8,398 nt of DNA from Bacteroidetes bacterium GWA2_30_7 (GCA_001768155.1 MENC01000060.1:1-8398), one strand, 5' to 3'. Positions 1 through 7,270 are shown, counted from the stretch's first letter. Numbers and translations are program-made. Notes: generated from the sequence alone by a model not told the origin.

Positions 1-1977
1 TCAAAGTTGCTTTCAGAAGATATTGAAAACGAAAATTCAGGCTTAAAACCTTATCGGTTTGCAAAAACTGTTGAAGTAAATTATAATACAAATAACTCAG
101 GAAAATGGGATATACTCGAAAATGGAGATAAAATTTGGAGAATTGGTTTTTATTCAGAAGCTGCGTTATCGCTGAATGTGATTTTCAAAAAATTTATAAT
201 TCCAATTGGTGCTAAACTCTTTATTTACAACGAAAATCGAACCGAAATACTTGGTGCATTTACTAATAAAAATCAAATTCCAACAGGAAAACTGGCAACA
301 TCAATTATTAATTCTAATTCAATTATCGTAGAATATAACGAACCAAAAAATTCAGAATTTAGTGGCGAATTAGAAATTTATAAAGTAAATCATGGTTATA
401 AATCAATAGAATCTTTTGTTCAAGAAGATACTTATGATAAATCTGGGGCATGTAATGTTGATATTAATTGTACAGAAGGTTCTGCCTGGCAAAAAGAAAA
501 AAGAGCTGTATGTAAAGTTTTAATTGGTGGAACAAATATATGTAGTGGTTCGCTAATTAACAATACTTTACAAGATGGCACACCTTTTTTTCTTACAGCT
601 AATCATTGTGCAACACAACCTTATGATGAGTGGATATTTTATTTTAATTACGAACATTCAACATGTAATAGCTCAAATAGTTCATTAAATCAATCCATTT
701 CAGGATGCCAATTAAAAGCTACTTCTATTAATATCGATTTTTGCCTTGTTCAGATGAGTACAAATCCACCTCCAATATATCAACCATATTTTGCCGGATG
801 GTCTTTATCAACTTCTGCTACAGCTAATTCGACATGTATTCATCACCCAGATGGAGATGTAAAAAAAATATCGAAAGATTACAACCCTCAAACAATTGCA
901 AATTATGGGAATGGTTACGACTATAATAGCCATTGGTTGATTTCTCAGTGGGATATTGGAACAACCGAAGGGGGGTCATCCGGTTCACCATTATTCGACG
1001 CTAATCATCGAATTATTGGAAGTTTAACAGGAGGTCAAGCTCAATGCGGAAATTCAATTGATGATTATTTCAGCAGATTCGATTTAGCATGGAATAAATA
1101 TAGTTCAAATTCTGAACAAATAAAATCCTGGCTCGACCCAAATAACTCGGGATTTACAAGCTTAAATGGATTTGGCCCTTACTCTGATTTTCAATGCGAT
1201 ACTATATCAAACTTTACAAATTCCGATAATTTAACTGTTTACAATTTCACAGATGCTTGGGGGTATTGGACAGGGCAAAACGAGTATGGTTTTAAAAAAT
1301 TTGCCGATAGATTTTATACTTCGACTACTAAAAATTTAAATTATATAAATTTACCAATATTCAGAGCATTTTCAGCAGATTCATCGAATTATATTACTTT
1401 GAAAGTATGGGATAATTTAAATTCAAAACCCAATAATGAACTTGGTTCAAAAGATGTGTTAATTAGTGAATTTATGGAAGGTTATTGGGCTAATATTGGT
1501 TTTCACTCAACTATATCAGTAATAGATACTTTTTATGTAGGTTACGAAGTTTATTACAATAATCCTGTTGATACTTTTGCGACTTTTATAGCTGAAGATA
1601 GAGGAACAACTGGTACAAATACTGCATATGTTTTTTCTAATAGTTGGAAACAATTTAACGAAATTTCATCATTAAATACAGCTTTTGGATTTGATATTTT
1701 ATTGTGCAATTTTGTAGGTGTTAATGAATTAAAAAACAAATCATTTGATTTTAAGATTTTTCCAAATCCGGCAAACAATATTCTTAATATAGTTTCATCA
1801 GAGAATCAAAACTTAAATGTTAACATATATAATTTACTTGGTAAAAATGTATATAGTGAAAATTCGATAACTCCAATTTCTAAAATAAATATTTCTGATT
1901 TGCCAAACGGAATGTATATTATTTCGGTTGTATCCGAAAATAGTCAGATTTCTAAAAGAATTGTTATTTCGAGGTAG
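1..1977 (+). CDS. Lysyl endopeptidase-like serine protease with T9SS type A sorting domain (5' partial)
   Basis: A secreted trypsin-fold endopeptidase, probably cutting after lysine. The frame is open to the left edge, so the signal peptide and true start lie outside. Residues are counted from the TTG at 7. Residues 1-145 form a beta-rich propeptide-like domain. Residues 146-390 match Achromobacter protease I: catalytic His200 (LTANHC), Asp244 (NIDFCL) and Ser325 (GGSSGSP). Asp352 sits where API Asp225 sets Lys specificity. Cys149, 155, 179, 201, 220 and 347 match the six API disulfide cysteines, and four further cysteines are present. Residues 391-575 are an unassigned beta-rich region. Residues 579-656 are a type A sorting domain (KIFPNP, NIYNLLGK, LPNGMYII) that directs export through T9SS and surface attachment or release. 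The API His210 position is Thr341. Family and catalytic residues are seen directly; lysine specificity is inferred from alignment with the API sequence from memory. Confidence 0.93.
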   Translation, partial: SKLLSEDIENENSGLKPYRFAKTVEVNYNTNNSGKWDILENGDKIWRIGFYSEAALSLNVIFKKFIIPIGAKLFIYNENRTEILGAFTNKNQIPTGKLATSIINSNSIIVEYNEPKNSEFSGELEIYKVNHGYKSIESFVQEDTYDKSGACNVDINCTEGSAWQKEKRAVCKVLIGGTNICSGSLINNTLQDGTPFFLTANHCATQPYDEWIFYFNYEHSTCNSSNSSLNQSISGCQLKATSINIDFCLVQMSTNPPPIYQPYFAGWSLSTSATANSTCIHHPDGDVKKISKDYNPQTIANYGNGYDYNSHWLISQWDIGTTEGGSSGSPLFDANHRIIGSLTGGQAQCGNSIDDYFSRFDLAWNKYSSNSEQIKSWLDPNNSGFTSLNGFGPYSDFQCDTISNFTNSDNLTVYNFTDAWGYWTGQNEYGFKKFADRFYTSTTKNLNYINLPIFRAFSADSSNYITLKVWDNLNSKPNNELGSKDVLISEFMEGYWANIGFHSTISVIDTFYVGYEVYYNNPVDTFATFIAEDRGTTGTNTAYVFSNSWKQFNEISSLNTAFGFDILLCNFVGVNELKNKSFDFKIFPNPANNILNIVSSENQNLNVNIYNLLGKNVYSENSITPISKINISDLPNGMYIISVVSENSQISKRIVISR

Positions 1978-1979
1978 GA

Positions 1980-2011
1980 AGAGGATGAGTTGATAAGTTG
2001 AAATATTTGAA
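1980..2011. repeat. Degenerate period-8 repeat between convergent genes
   Basis: Starting just after the protease stop codon, four 8-base units follow one another: AGAGGATG, AGTTGATA, AGTTGAAA and TATTTGAA. The two middle units differ at one base; the outer two are weak. This fills the whole gap between the protease and the convergent wtpA gene. It resembles the other short-period gap repeats in the window, but it is short enough to be chance in A+T-rich DNA. Confidence 0.4.
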
Positions 2012-2038
2012 GCTATTTTTTTGCAAATTGCTTCAACT
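1996..2038. terminator. Inverted repeat at the convergent gene ends, possible terminator
   Basis: Two alternative pairings exist. AGTTGAA (1996-2002) can pair with TTCAACT (2032-2038), with an inner ATTTG/CAAAT stem. Alternatively TTGAAGC (2007-2013) pairs perfectly with GCTTCAA (2030-2036) around a 16-base loop. The structure lies at the 3' ends of both convergent genes and overlaps the last codons of wtpA. No clean U-run follows the stem on either strand, so it is not a textbook intrinsic terminator. Its role in ending either transcript is inferred from position. Confidence 0.3.
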
Positions 2039-2990
2039 CTTCAGTCAACGAATCATAAGTTTTGGTTATAGATGGAATTACTGATTTTTGTCCGTCTGAT
2101 TCAATAATTTTCATTCCTTTTTCTTTGTTTAAAAAGAATTTTATAAAAGCCAATGCAGCAACTTTATTTGCAGTATTATTAATCATTGTAATTCCATAAA
2201 CCATTGGCTCTCCGTAAATAGTAGTAGTTTCATCAGGTTTTTTGCCACTTACTTCAACTGAGGCTGTTTTATAAAAATCGGTTAGTTCAGGATTTTTAAG
2301 ATTTATACTATCTGAAAGTGTTACATATTTTAAATTATGTTGCTCGGCTACTGAACGATAAATAAAAAAATAATCAATAGTATGCAGTTCTAAATGACTT
2401 AGTAAATCGACTTCTTTTGGACGGATATAATTGTTATCCTTTTTTAAAATCTTATCTATCAAGCCTTTTTCGTTGTAATAAATTTCGGCAAGTTTTACTG
2501 TTAAAACAGAACGATAACCGCATGGGTCGGAATTTGGGTCAGAACGACCAAAAGCAACGTCTTTTTTTAGAAGAATATTATACCAATTTTGAGCATTAAT
2601 TTCGCTTGAATATCTTGATTTTTCGTTGTATGCAATAACCATTTCGTTTGAAGCAAATTTAATATTCCATGAAGCAAATTTTGGAATTAATAAATCATCA
2701 ATTACTGCATAATCGGCAGAAACCATTACATCACATTCTTTATTTAAATCGATTATTTTTCTGGCACATTCACGACTTCCAGCAGCTTCCAATAGAACCT
2801 CAACTTTTGGATTTTCAACTTTAAACTCATCGGCAATTTTCTTTAGCGGAACCGACATGCTTCCTGCATGAAAAATAGTTAGTTTTCCTGAAATGCTATC
2901 TGACATCTCTTTTAATTCATTGTTATGTTTAGGTTGTTTACATGAGTAAAATAAGATATTAATAAATAATAATAAAATTAAAGGCTTCAT
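2013..2990 (-). CDS. wtpA: WtpA-type tungstate/molybdate-binding lipoprotein
   Basis: Substrate-binding protein of a tungstate/molybdate ABC importer, 325 residues, anchored in the envelope by lipid. The frame is open up to an ATG at 3065, but the ATG at 2990 gives a clear lipoprotein signal peptide (hydrophobic residues 3-16, LFYSC, Cys17), so it is chosen. Family signatures, in order: HAGSMSVP (41-48), AAGSRECARK (69-78), SADYAVID (91-98), SDPNSDPCGYRS (150-161), SVAEQHNL (near 213-220) and YGEPMVYGITM. These match archaeal WtpA/ModA proteins, where the oxyanion is held by serines plus two carboxylates. Asp155 and Glu216 are the likely equivalents here, and Ser44 and Ser72 the likely serine ligands. 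The gene starts 7 bases after the PIN-like stop codon, so it probably shares that transcript. No permease (wtpB) or ATPase (wtpC) lies beside it. Family assignment is firm; choice between tungstate and molybdate is open. Confidence 0.9.
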   Translation of the reverse strand: MKPLILLLFINILFYSCKQPKHNNELKEMSDSISGKLTIFHAGSMSVPLKKIADEFKVENPKVEVLLEAAGSRECARKIIDLNKECDVMVSADYAVIDDLLIPKFASWNIKFASNEMVIAYNEKSRYSSEINAQNWYNILLKKDVAFGRSDPNSDPCGYRSVLTVKLAEIYYNEKGLIDKILKKDNNYIRPKEVDLLSHLELHTIDYFFIYRSVAEQHNLKYVTLSDSINLKNPELTDFYKTASVEVSGKKPDETTTIYGEPMVYGITMINNTANKVAALAFIKFFLNKEKGMKIIESDGQKSVIPSITKTYDSLTEELKQFAKK

Positions 2991-2997
2991 AATAAAA

Positions 2998-3627
2998 TTA
3001 GTTTTTAAGAATGGTATCAATACTCGTTTTTCTTGAAATAAGCTTTTTATTATATGAGATTCCATATAATTTTAATGCTTCAGTATATTCATATCTTAGA
3101 GATGCTTTAAATTGCTTACGTGTTTTTGAATTAAAATAAGAATACTTTCTAATTGCAAGAAATTCTTTAATAACTACATTATAATCAGCCAACAAACCAG
3201 ATATGTCTGCTAAACAAATTAAAAAATAAATACTGTAAACTCTTATATTGTTATAATTTTGTGTTATGAAAGGAAGATTTTTAATGTCATCACTAATAAA
3301 CCATCTAACTCTAGTTTTTTCAGCTTGAGCAATTGCTCCAGCTTCACCAATATCTAATTTTTTACTGACAGTTTCAAAAATTATTGAATCGAAAGTATCG
3401 CAAAATTGATAAAAACTTTTACGATATGATAATTCAATCCATTTATTTATTTTTGGAAGAAATTGAGGCTCTATTTGAGCCAATCGCTCCATCTCAACAA
3501 CAATTTGAGAGGGGATTAGAACTTTTTCTTTAATTAAACTCCTGCATATCAGTTCTAAATTAACAGTTTTCAATCTAAGAAAATAATTAAAAACGGTATT
3601 GTCAAAAATAACACTATCTAACGCCAT
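2998..3627 (-). CDS. PIN-like domain protein, putative ribonuclease
   Basis: A 209-residue soluble protein with a PIN-like fold pattern. PIN domains are metal-dependent nucleases, mostly RNases, using clustered acidic residues. The acidic positions are visible: Asp9 after the first hydrophobic strand (SVIFDNTVF), Glu45 (IVVEMERL), Asp92/Glu95 (LDIGEAGAIAQA) and Asp113/Asp114 (WFISDDI). The GExxAI...DD spacing resembles VapC-like or DUF3368-like PIN proteins. About 65 residues follow the core (145-209), Lys/Arg/Tyr-rich and probably helical, making it longer than a typical 130-150 residue VapC toxin. The ATG overlaps the TIR-like stop codon (TAATG), indicating translational coupling. No small antitoxin gene is adjacent. 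Catalysis and target are inferred; the fold call rests on motif order only. It could be an inactive PIN relative. Confidence 0.72.
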   Translation of the reverse strand: MALDSVIFDNTVFNYFLRLKTVNLELICRSLIKEKVLIPSQIVVEMERLAQIEPQFLPKINKWIELSYRKSFYQFCDTFDSIIFETVSKKLDIGEAGAIAQAEKTRVRWFISDDIKNLPFITQNYNNIRVYSIYFLICLADISGLLADYNVVIKEFLAIRKYSYFNSKTRKQFKASLRYEYTEALKLYGISYNKKLISRKTSIDTILKN

Positions 3628-4175
3628 TATTTTTTGCTAAAAATAGCACCAAGAACTAATAAACCTAAGCCAACACCAATTAATGCTGCTAAGGCATTAC
3701 TATCGTCTTTTTGTTTTTTTAGTGTTGAAATTTTATTTGATTGTTGTACAATAACTTTATCTTTCTCTTTATGAGAAATTGTATTAATAATTTTTTCTAA
3801 TAGTTTATCTTGTCTATTTTCAAATTCGTCAAAGTAAAATGAAGTAAAATGACTTGTTATTTCACCAGAAAGATTTTTCCCTTTAAGCTTATCATAAATA
3901 ACTATAATTTTTGACTTATCATTCAAATAATTAAAAGCAAATTCTATTTCTTGTTTAACAATGTTTGAGAGTGATTTAGTTGAAAACATAACAAGATAGT
4001 TTGAACGACTAATTCTTACTTTTGATTCTTCACTAATTTCATTTTCAGAATTAAATCTATCGGGCAAATACATTGTAAAACCACTTACTGCTCCTATAGT
4101 GTGTAATCTTGCTGCAAGAGTTTCTTCTAATGCTGTATTTGGATTGTATGTAATAAATATTGTTGTATTATTCAT
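3627..4175 (-). CDS. Small tail-anchored TIR-like domain protein
   Basis: A 182-residue protein with an N-terminal TIR-like domain (about 4-135) and a C-terminal membrane anchor. The first strand is TTIFITYNP, resembling the FISY opening of TIR domains. LPDRF (38-42) follows, then SKVRISRSNYLVMFS (51-65) as a strand. KQEIEFAF (74-81) places Glu76 where bacterial TIR NADases carry the catalytic glutamate; IIVIYD (90-95) is a further strand. Residues 136-158 are charged and probably helical. Residues 161-179 (ALAALIGVGLGLLVLGAIF) form one transmembrane helix ending in SKK, a tail-anchor layout with the TIR domain in the cytoplasm. A promoter lies 26 bases upstream, and the stop codon overlaps the PIN-like start. 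Bacterial TIR domains often cleave NAD or make cyclic ADP-ribose signals in defence; that this one does so is inference. Confidence 0.72.
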   Translation of the reverse strand: MNNTTIFITYNPNTALEETLAARLHTIGAVSGFTMYLPDRFNSENEISEESKVRISRSNYLVMFSTKSLSNIVKQEIEFAFNYLNDKSKIIVIYDKLKGKNLSGEITSHFTSFYFDEFENRQDKLLEKIINTISHKEKDKVIVQQSNKISTLKKQKDDSNALAALIGVGLGLLVLGAIFSKK

Positions 4176-4201
4176 AATAGTTGAAAATAATTTTTCTTAT
4201 A

Positions 4202-4232
4202 CAAAGATACAATTGTTTATTCTTTTATTCAA
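4202..4232 (-). promoter_or_regulatory. Bacteroidota-type promoter for the TIR-like/PIN-like/wtpA unit
   Basis: On the minus strand, TTG (4232-4230) is followed after 20 bases by TATCTTTG (4209-4202). This fits the Bacteroidota sigma factor consensus TTTG or TTG near -33 and TAnnTTTG near -7. The -7 element ends 26 bases before the ATG at 4175, giving a short leader. It sits in the 57-base gap after the T9SS protein stop codon, so the downstream unit can be transcribed independently of the envelope operon. Match seen directly; activity inferred. Confidence 0.65.
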
Positions 4233-5081
4233 TTATTTATTTACAACGACTCTCTTTGTCCCAATTCCTTTAGAAGTATATACCATAACAATGTAAATCC
4301 CATGTTTCAGAAAAGAAGCATTGGCTGAATAATTATTTTCGTTAATATTTTCAGTACTTAAAAGTGAGCCGTTAATATTGTATATTTTAACTGTTTCAAT
4401 AGTTACAAAAGAGTTAACCTGAATTGAATTGTTTAAATTATTATAAAATACTTTAATATTGTCATTTACAGAATTTTCCTCAATCCCTGTTAAAGAAGTT
4501 CCATAAACGTATATATCATCTGTTTTTAAAATTCCGGTAGAAGCAACTGTTCCACCTACATTGTCGGTATTTGAAGTCATAATCCATCTGATGTAAATCA
4601 ATGCTGTATCGTTACATTCTGTTGGAAGAGGTAAATTGCTCAATACTCCTGTTGTCCAATCGTTTGCTGTTACAATTGTTGAATTTACAACATCAGTCCA
4701 AGTTCCTGAATCATCAATTTTATACTGCAATTTAAAATCTCTAGGTCCGGGATTATTTCCACCTGACTGCATTTTTGAACTTATTTGAATATCTTTATAA
4801 CCTGTAGTTGTAAGCGATATTTGACAAAATTTAGTATCAGCACCATTGTCCCAACCGGTAACCTGAGCAGATTTAGAAGATGCTCCATTTTTTGAAAAAT
4901 CAATGCTGCTTGTTCCTCCTGCTGTTATAAATACTTTTCCGGTGTTAATTGCTAATCCACCATCGGGATTTGCATCACTTGCCGAACCGGTAGGGAACGT
5001 CCATTTTGCAACTAAGTCTTGCGAATACATTGAGCAAAAACTCAACATTAAAATAATTAAAAAAATAAAAGTTGTTTTCAT
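4233..5081 (-). CDS. Secreted protein with T9SS type A sorting domain, function unknown
   Basis: A 282-residue exported protein. Residues 1-20 are a signal peptide (MKTTFIFLIILMLSF, probable cut before Gln21). Residues 22-195 form one beta-rich domain with WTFPTGSASD, GWDNGADTKFCQISLTTTGY, FKLQYKIDDSGTW and IRWIMTSN. I recognise this as a widespread Bacteroidota extracellular module, often found next to surface enzymes or lamin-tail and calcium-binding domains, with no enzymatic motif of its own. Residues 205-282 are a type A sorting domain (VKIYNINGSLL, LKHGIYIVMV, KRVVVNK) for T9SS export, but the usual FPNP start reads FYNN (near 211-214). Cys16 in LSFC could mimic a lipobox, though lipidation would be unusual for a T9SS cargo. 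The gene begins 52 bases after the TonB receptor stop and has no recognisable promoter of its own, so it probably ends the envelope operon. Secretion route is well supported; biological role is unknown. Confidence 0.85.
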   Translation of the reverse strand: MKTTFIFLIILMLSFCSMYSQDLVAKWTFPTGSASDANPDGGLAINTGKVFITAGGTSSIDFSKNGASSKSAQVTGWDNGADTKFCQISLTTTGYKDIQISSKMQSGGNNPGPRDFKLQYKIDDSGTWTDVVNSTIVTANDWTTGVLSNLPLPTECNDTALIYIRWIMTSNTDNVGGTVASTGILKTDDIYVYGTSLTGIEENSVNDNIKVFYNNLNNSIQVNSFVTIETVKIYNINGSLLSTENINENNYSANASFLKHGIYIVMVYTSKGIGTKRVVVNK

Positions 5082-5097
5082 AAGCGTAAATTTTGTT

Positions 5098-5132
5098 GTT
5101 TGTAGTTTGAGGTTTCATGTTTGTAGTTTGTG
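5098..5132. repeat. Heptanucleotide tandem repeat GTTTGNN, five copies
   Basis: Five uninterrupted 7-base units read on the plus strand: GTTTGTA, GTTTGAG, GTTTCAT, GTTTGTA and GTTTGTG. A sixth, degraded unit (GTTAAAA) runs into the stop codon of the TonB receptor gene. The array fills most of the 52-base gap between the receptor and the T9SS-sorted protein gene. Its complement (CAAACTAC type) resembles the word at 7257-7270 on the other side of the receptor gene, in inverted orientation. Confidence 0.8.
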
Positions 5133-5133
5133 G

Positions 5134-7206
5134 TTAAAAGTTCACTTTTATTCCAAGCATTGAAAATCGCCCGGGGGGTAATTGCCCTTTGCGGTCAACA
5201 TAAATTTTGTTGAATAAATTTTGAATATCAATGTAAAAGTTAAACCTTTTTTTAATGTCTTTTGAAATTCTAATATTTACCAATCCATAAGGCTCAAGTT
5301 CTATAGTGTTTTCATCGTCAGCCCATTGTGCACTTATGTAATTATATGAAATATCAAAATTTATAATTTTTTCGTTCAAATATGAAAAGCCTCCAAAAAA
5401 CATATCTGAAGGAACTTCAAGAAGAGTATTCCCTGTTAAATCATTTAGCGAATCATTTCCATTGTATTTCGTAATAGTTGGTTTATTGTATGAATATGAG
5501 GCTTTTACTTGAATGTGTTTGTGTAAATTGTATTTTAATTCAATTTCTGCACCTTTTATACTTATTTCGCTTATATTTTTTCTTATAAAAATTGGTTTTT
5601 CTTCGCCATTTGCGGCAACAATTACTTCTCCTGTTTTTGCAAAGTACTGAAAATCGGTACCGATAGAATAATATACTGATGTTTTTGTTGAAAGTTTATT
5701 CAAATTGTAATTAGCTCCAACTTCAAAGTTTTTCAACTTTTCGGGCAACAAATCAGGATTTGCGAGTTTAAATCCACGATTAATTTTTCCTGATTTGCAT
5801 AAATCGTCGAGTTTTGGCGGCATAAAGCCGGTAGAGTAAGAAATGTATGAACTTAAATGTTCGCTTATTGAATATTTTAGAGCCAGTTTAGGGCTGTAAG
5901 CAAACCAATTGCTTTCATGAAATTTTTTGTTTACGTCTCCTTCATAACCAGTTACGCTTGATGGTTCAGTTACAAACAAACTTCCATTATAAAATCTTGC
6001 ATAATCGACTCTTAATCCGGCAACTAAGTTAAATTTTTGGCTGATTTCAAAATCATCCTGAACGAATAGTCCATATAAAGAAAGATTTCCATGATAGTTT
6101 ATAAAATCTGTAGATGTTTTATAATCCTCATCGCTGTTTACATCGCCATTTCTGATTTCAAAACCGGTTGTAATTGTATTTTTCTCATTAAATTTTCCCG
6201 AAACAGTCCAATTTATGCCATAATCATTTTTCAAAACATCTCTGAACAATAAACGATATTCGTTAAAATTATTCATACTTTCATCTTGATTAAAATACTT
6301 TTCGGAATAAAGGAATGCTCCTAAAGTTGAATTAAATTTCCCTATCTTGCTTGTATAATTTAATGTATAAATTCCGGTAATTATTTTCTCATAACTTCCG
6401 TCTTTTTCGAAAAACGAATCGCCAGAACCTCTTAATTCATTGTAATGATGATAATTGAATGATACCTTGCTTCCTTTTTTGAATTTATATCCAAGTTTCC
6501 CATTTAGCCCATATTCGGTCAGGTAAAGTGGTTTATCGTATTGAGTTATACTTTCTTCGGGAATAAAAATATAACCATCGCCTTTGCGTGTAAATGCCGA
6601 TATATTCCAAAAAAAGCCATTAATTGGAGAGTCTTTGCCCGATAAATTTAAACTTGTTCCGATTGTATTGTGGTCGCCATAAAATATTTTTATACTTCCT
6701 GACGCTTTTTTATCAGGCTCTGACGAAATCATATTTATTGTGCCTCCCATCGCATTTCCGCCATATAAGGCAGATACAGGTCCTTTTACAATTTCAATTT
6801 TTCCAATATCATCTGGATTTATTGCATGCCAGTTAACTGCTCCTCCTGACAGCTTATTCATCGGTATTCCATCTAACATAACCAATGTGCGTGACGAACT
6901 ATTTAATCCTCGCATTGTAACGCTTGAATTTTTTGAAAAGATTCCCCAACTACGATTTACATAAACACTTCCGGCACTTTTCAATAAATCGTCAATATTA
7001 TTTACCGATGAATTTTGTATTTCATTTTTAGAAATTATTTCACAATTTCCTGCAACTTTGCTTACAAGTTTTTCAGTTCTTGTGGCAGTTACAATAACTT
7101 CTTGTAATTTATAATTTGCAGAATCGGTGGTTTCGTTTTGGGCAATTAAAGAACTAGAAAGTATATTAAATAAAATAACGAAAATGAACAACGAAAACTT
7201 TAACAT
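5134..7206 (-). CDS. TonB-dependent outer-membrane receptor
   Basis: A 690-residue ligand-gated outer-membrane transporter powered by TonB-ExbBD. The frame opens at an ATG at 7284, but the 26 extra residues are translated gap repeats. The ATG at 7206 gives a proper signal peptide (MLKFSLFIFVILFN..., probable cut after Ala22) and is chosen. Residues 34-43 (LQEVIVTATR) are the TonB box. The plug covers about 44-165, with VTMRGL, MLDGIPM, IVKGPVSALYGG and GGTINMI. The rest is the 22-strand barrel, including the usual SYSTGFMPPKLDDL and LFNKIYVDR segments and a terminal Phe. Length and the lack of an N-terminal carboxypeptidase-like domain place it with BtuB/CirA/FepA-type receptors, not SusC. 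The ligand (metal chelate, haem, cobalamin or other) cannot be read from the sequence. It follows the lipoprotein gene by 98 bases and precedes the secreted protein gene, so the three probably act together. Confidence 0.95.
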   Translation of the reverse strand: MLKFSLFIFVILFNILSSSLIAQNETTDSANYKLQEVIVTATRTEKLVSKVAGNCEIISKNEIQNSSVNNIDDLLKSAGSVYVNRSWGIFSKNSSVTMRGLNSSSRTLVMLDGIPMNKLSGGAVNWHAINPDDIGKIEIVKGPVSALYGGNAMGGTINMISSEPDKKASGSIKIFYGDHNTIGTSLNLSGKDSPINGFFWNISAFTRKGDGYIFIPEESITQYDKPLYLTEYGLNGKLGYKFKKGSKVSFNYHHYNELRGSGDSFFEKDGSYEKIITGIYTLNYTSKIGKFNSTLGAFLYSEKYFNQDESMNNFNEYRLLFRDVLKNDYGINWTVSGKFNEKNTITTGFEIRNGDVNSDEDYKTSTDFINYHGNLSLYGLFVQDDFEISQKFNLVAGLRVDYARFYNGSLFVTEPSSVTGYEGDVNKKFHESNWFAYSPKLALKYSISEHLSSYISYSTGFMPPKLDDLCKSGKINRGFKLANPDLLPEKLKNFEVGANYNLNKLSTKTSVYYSIGTDFQYFAKTGEVIVAANGEEKPIFIRKNISEISIKGAEIELKYNLHKHIQVKASYSYNKPTITKYNGNDSLNDLTGNTLLEVPSDMFFGGFSYLNEKIINFDISYNYISAQWADDENTIELEPYGLVNIRISKDIKKRFNFYIDIQNLFNKIYVDRKGQLPPGRFSMLGIKVNF

Positions 7207-7221
7207 AGAACCAAACCACAC

Positions 7222-7237
7222 CACTCTAACACTCCAA
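7222..7237. repeat. Two-copy 8-base direct repeat
   Basis: CACTCTAA (7222-7229) is followed directly by CACTCCAA (7230-7237), one mismatch. It lies just upstream of the TonB receptor start and is one of three unrelated repeat words packed into the 98-base gap. Two copies alone are weak evidence. Confidence 0.4.
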
Positions 7238-7256
7238 AGTGAAGTACTATAAAAAA

Positions 7257-7270
7257 AACTACGAACTACA
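7257..7270. repeat. Two-copy heptanucleotide repeat AACTACR
   Basis: AACTACG (7257-7263) and AACTACA (7264-7270) are adjacent and differ only at the last base. The word matches the complement of the GTTTGTA-type array at 5098-5132, so related words flank the TonB receptor gene in opposite orientations. Short, so on its own it would not be notable. Confidence 0.45.

Noticed and set aside
1554..1778. Minus-strand open frame inside the protease gene
   Set aside because: It is antisense to the C-terminal part of the protease, including the sorting domain that is clearly coding on the plus strand.
2991..3065. Upstream start (ATG at 3065) for wtpA
   Set aside because: It would overlap the PIN-like gene by 68 bases and place 25 residues ahead of a complete lipoprotein signal peptide.
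2998..4175. Classical VapBC toxin-antitoxin pair
   Set aside because: The partner of the PIN-like gene is a 182-residue membrane-anchored TIR-like protein, not a small DNA-binding antitoxin.
4903..5163. Plus-strand open frame opposite the T9SS-sorted protein and repeat
   Set aside because: It lies antisense to a well-supported gene, crosses the heptanucleotide repeat, and its product has no recognisable features.
6624..6964. Two overlapping plus-strand open frames opposite the receptor plug domain
   Set aside because: They are antisense to the conserved plug motifs, and no start signals or coding character of their own are visible.
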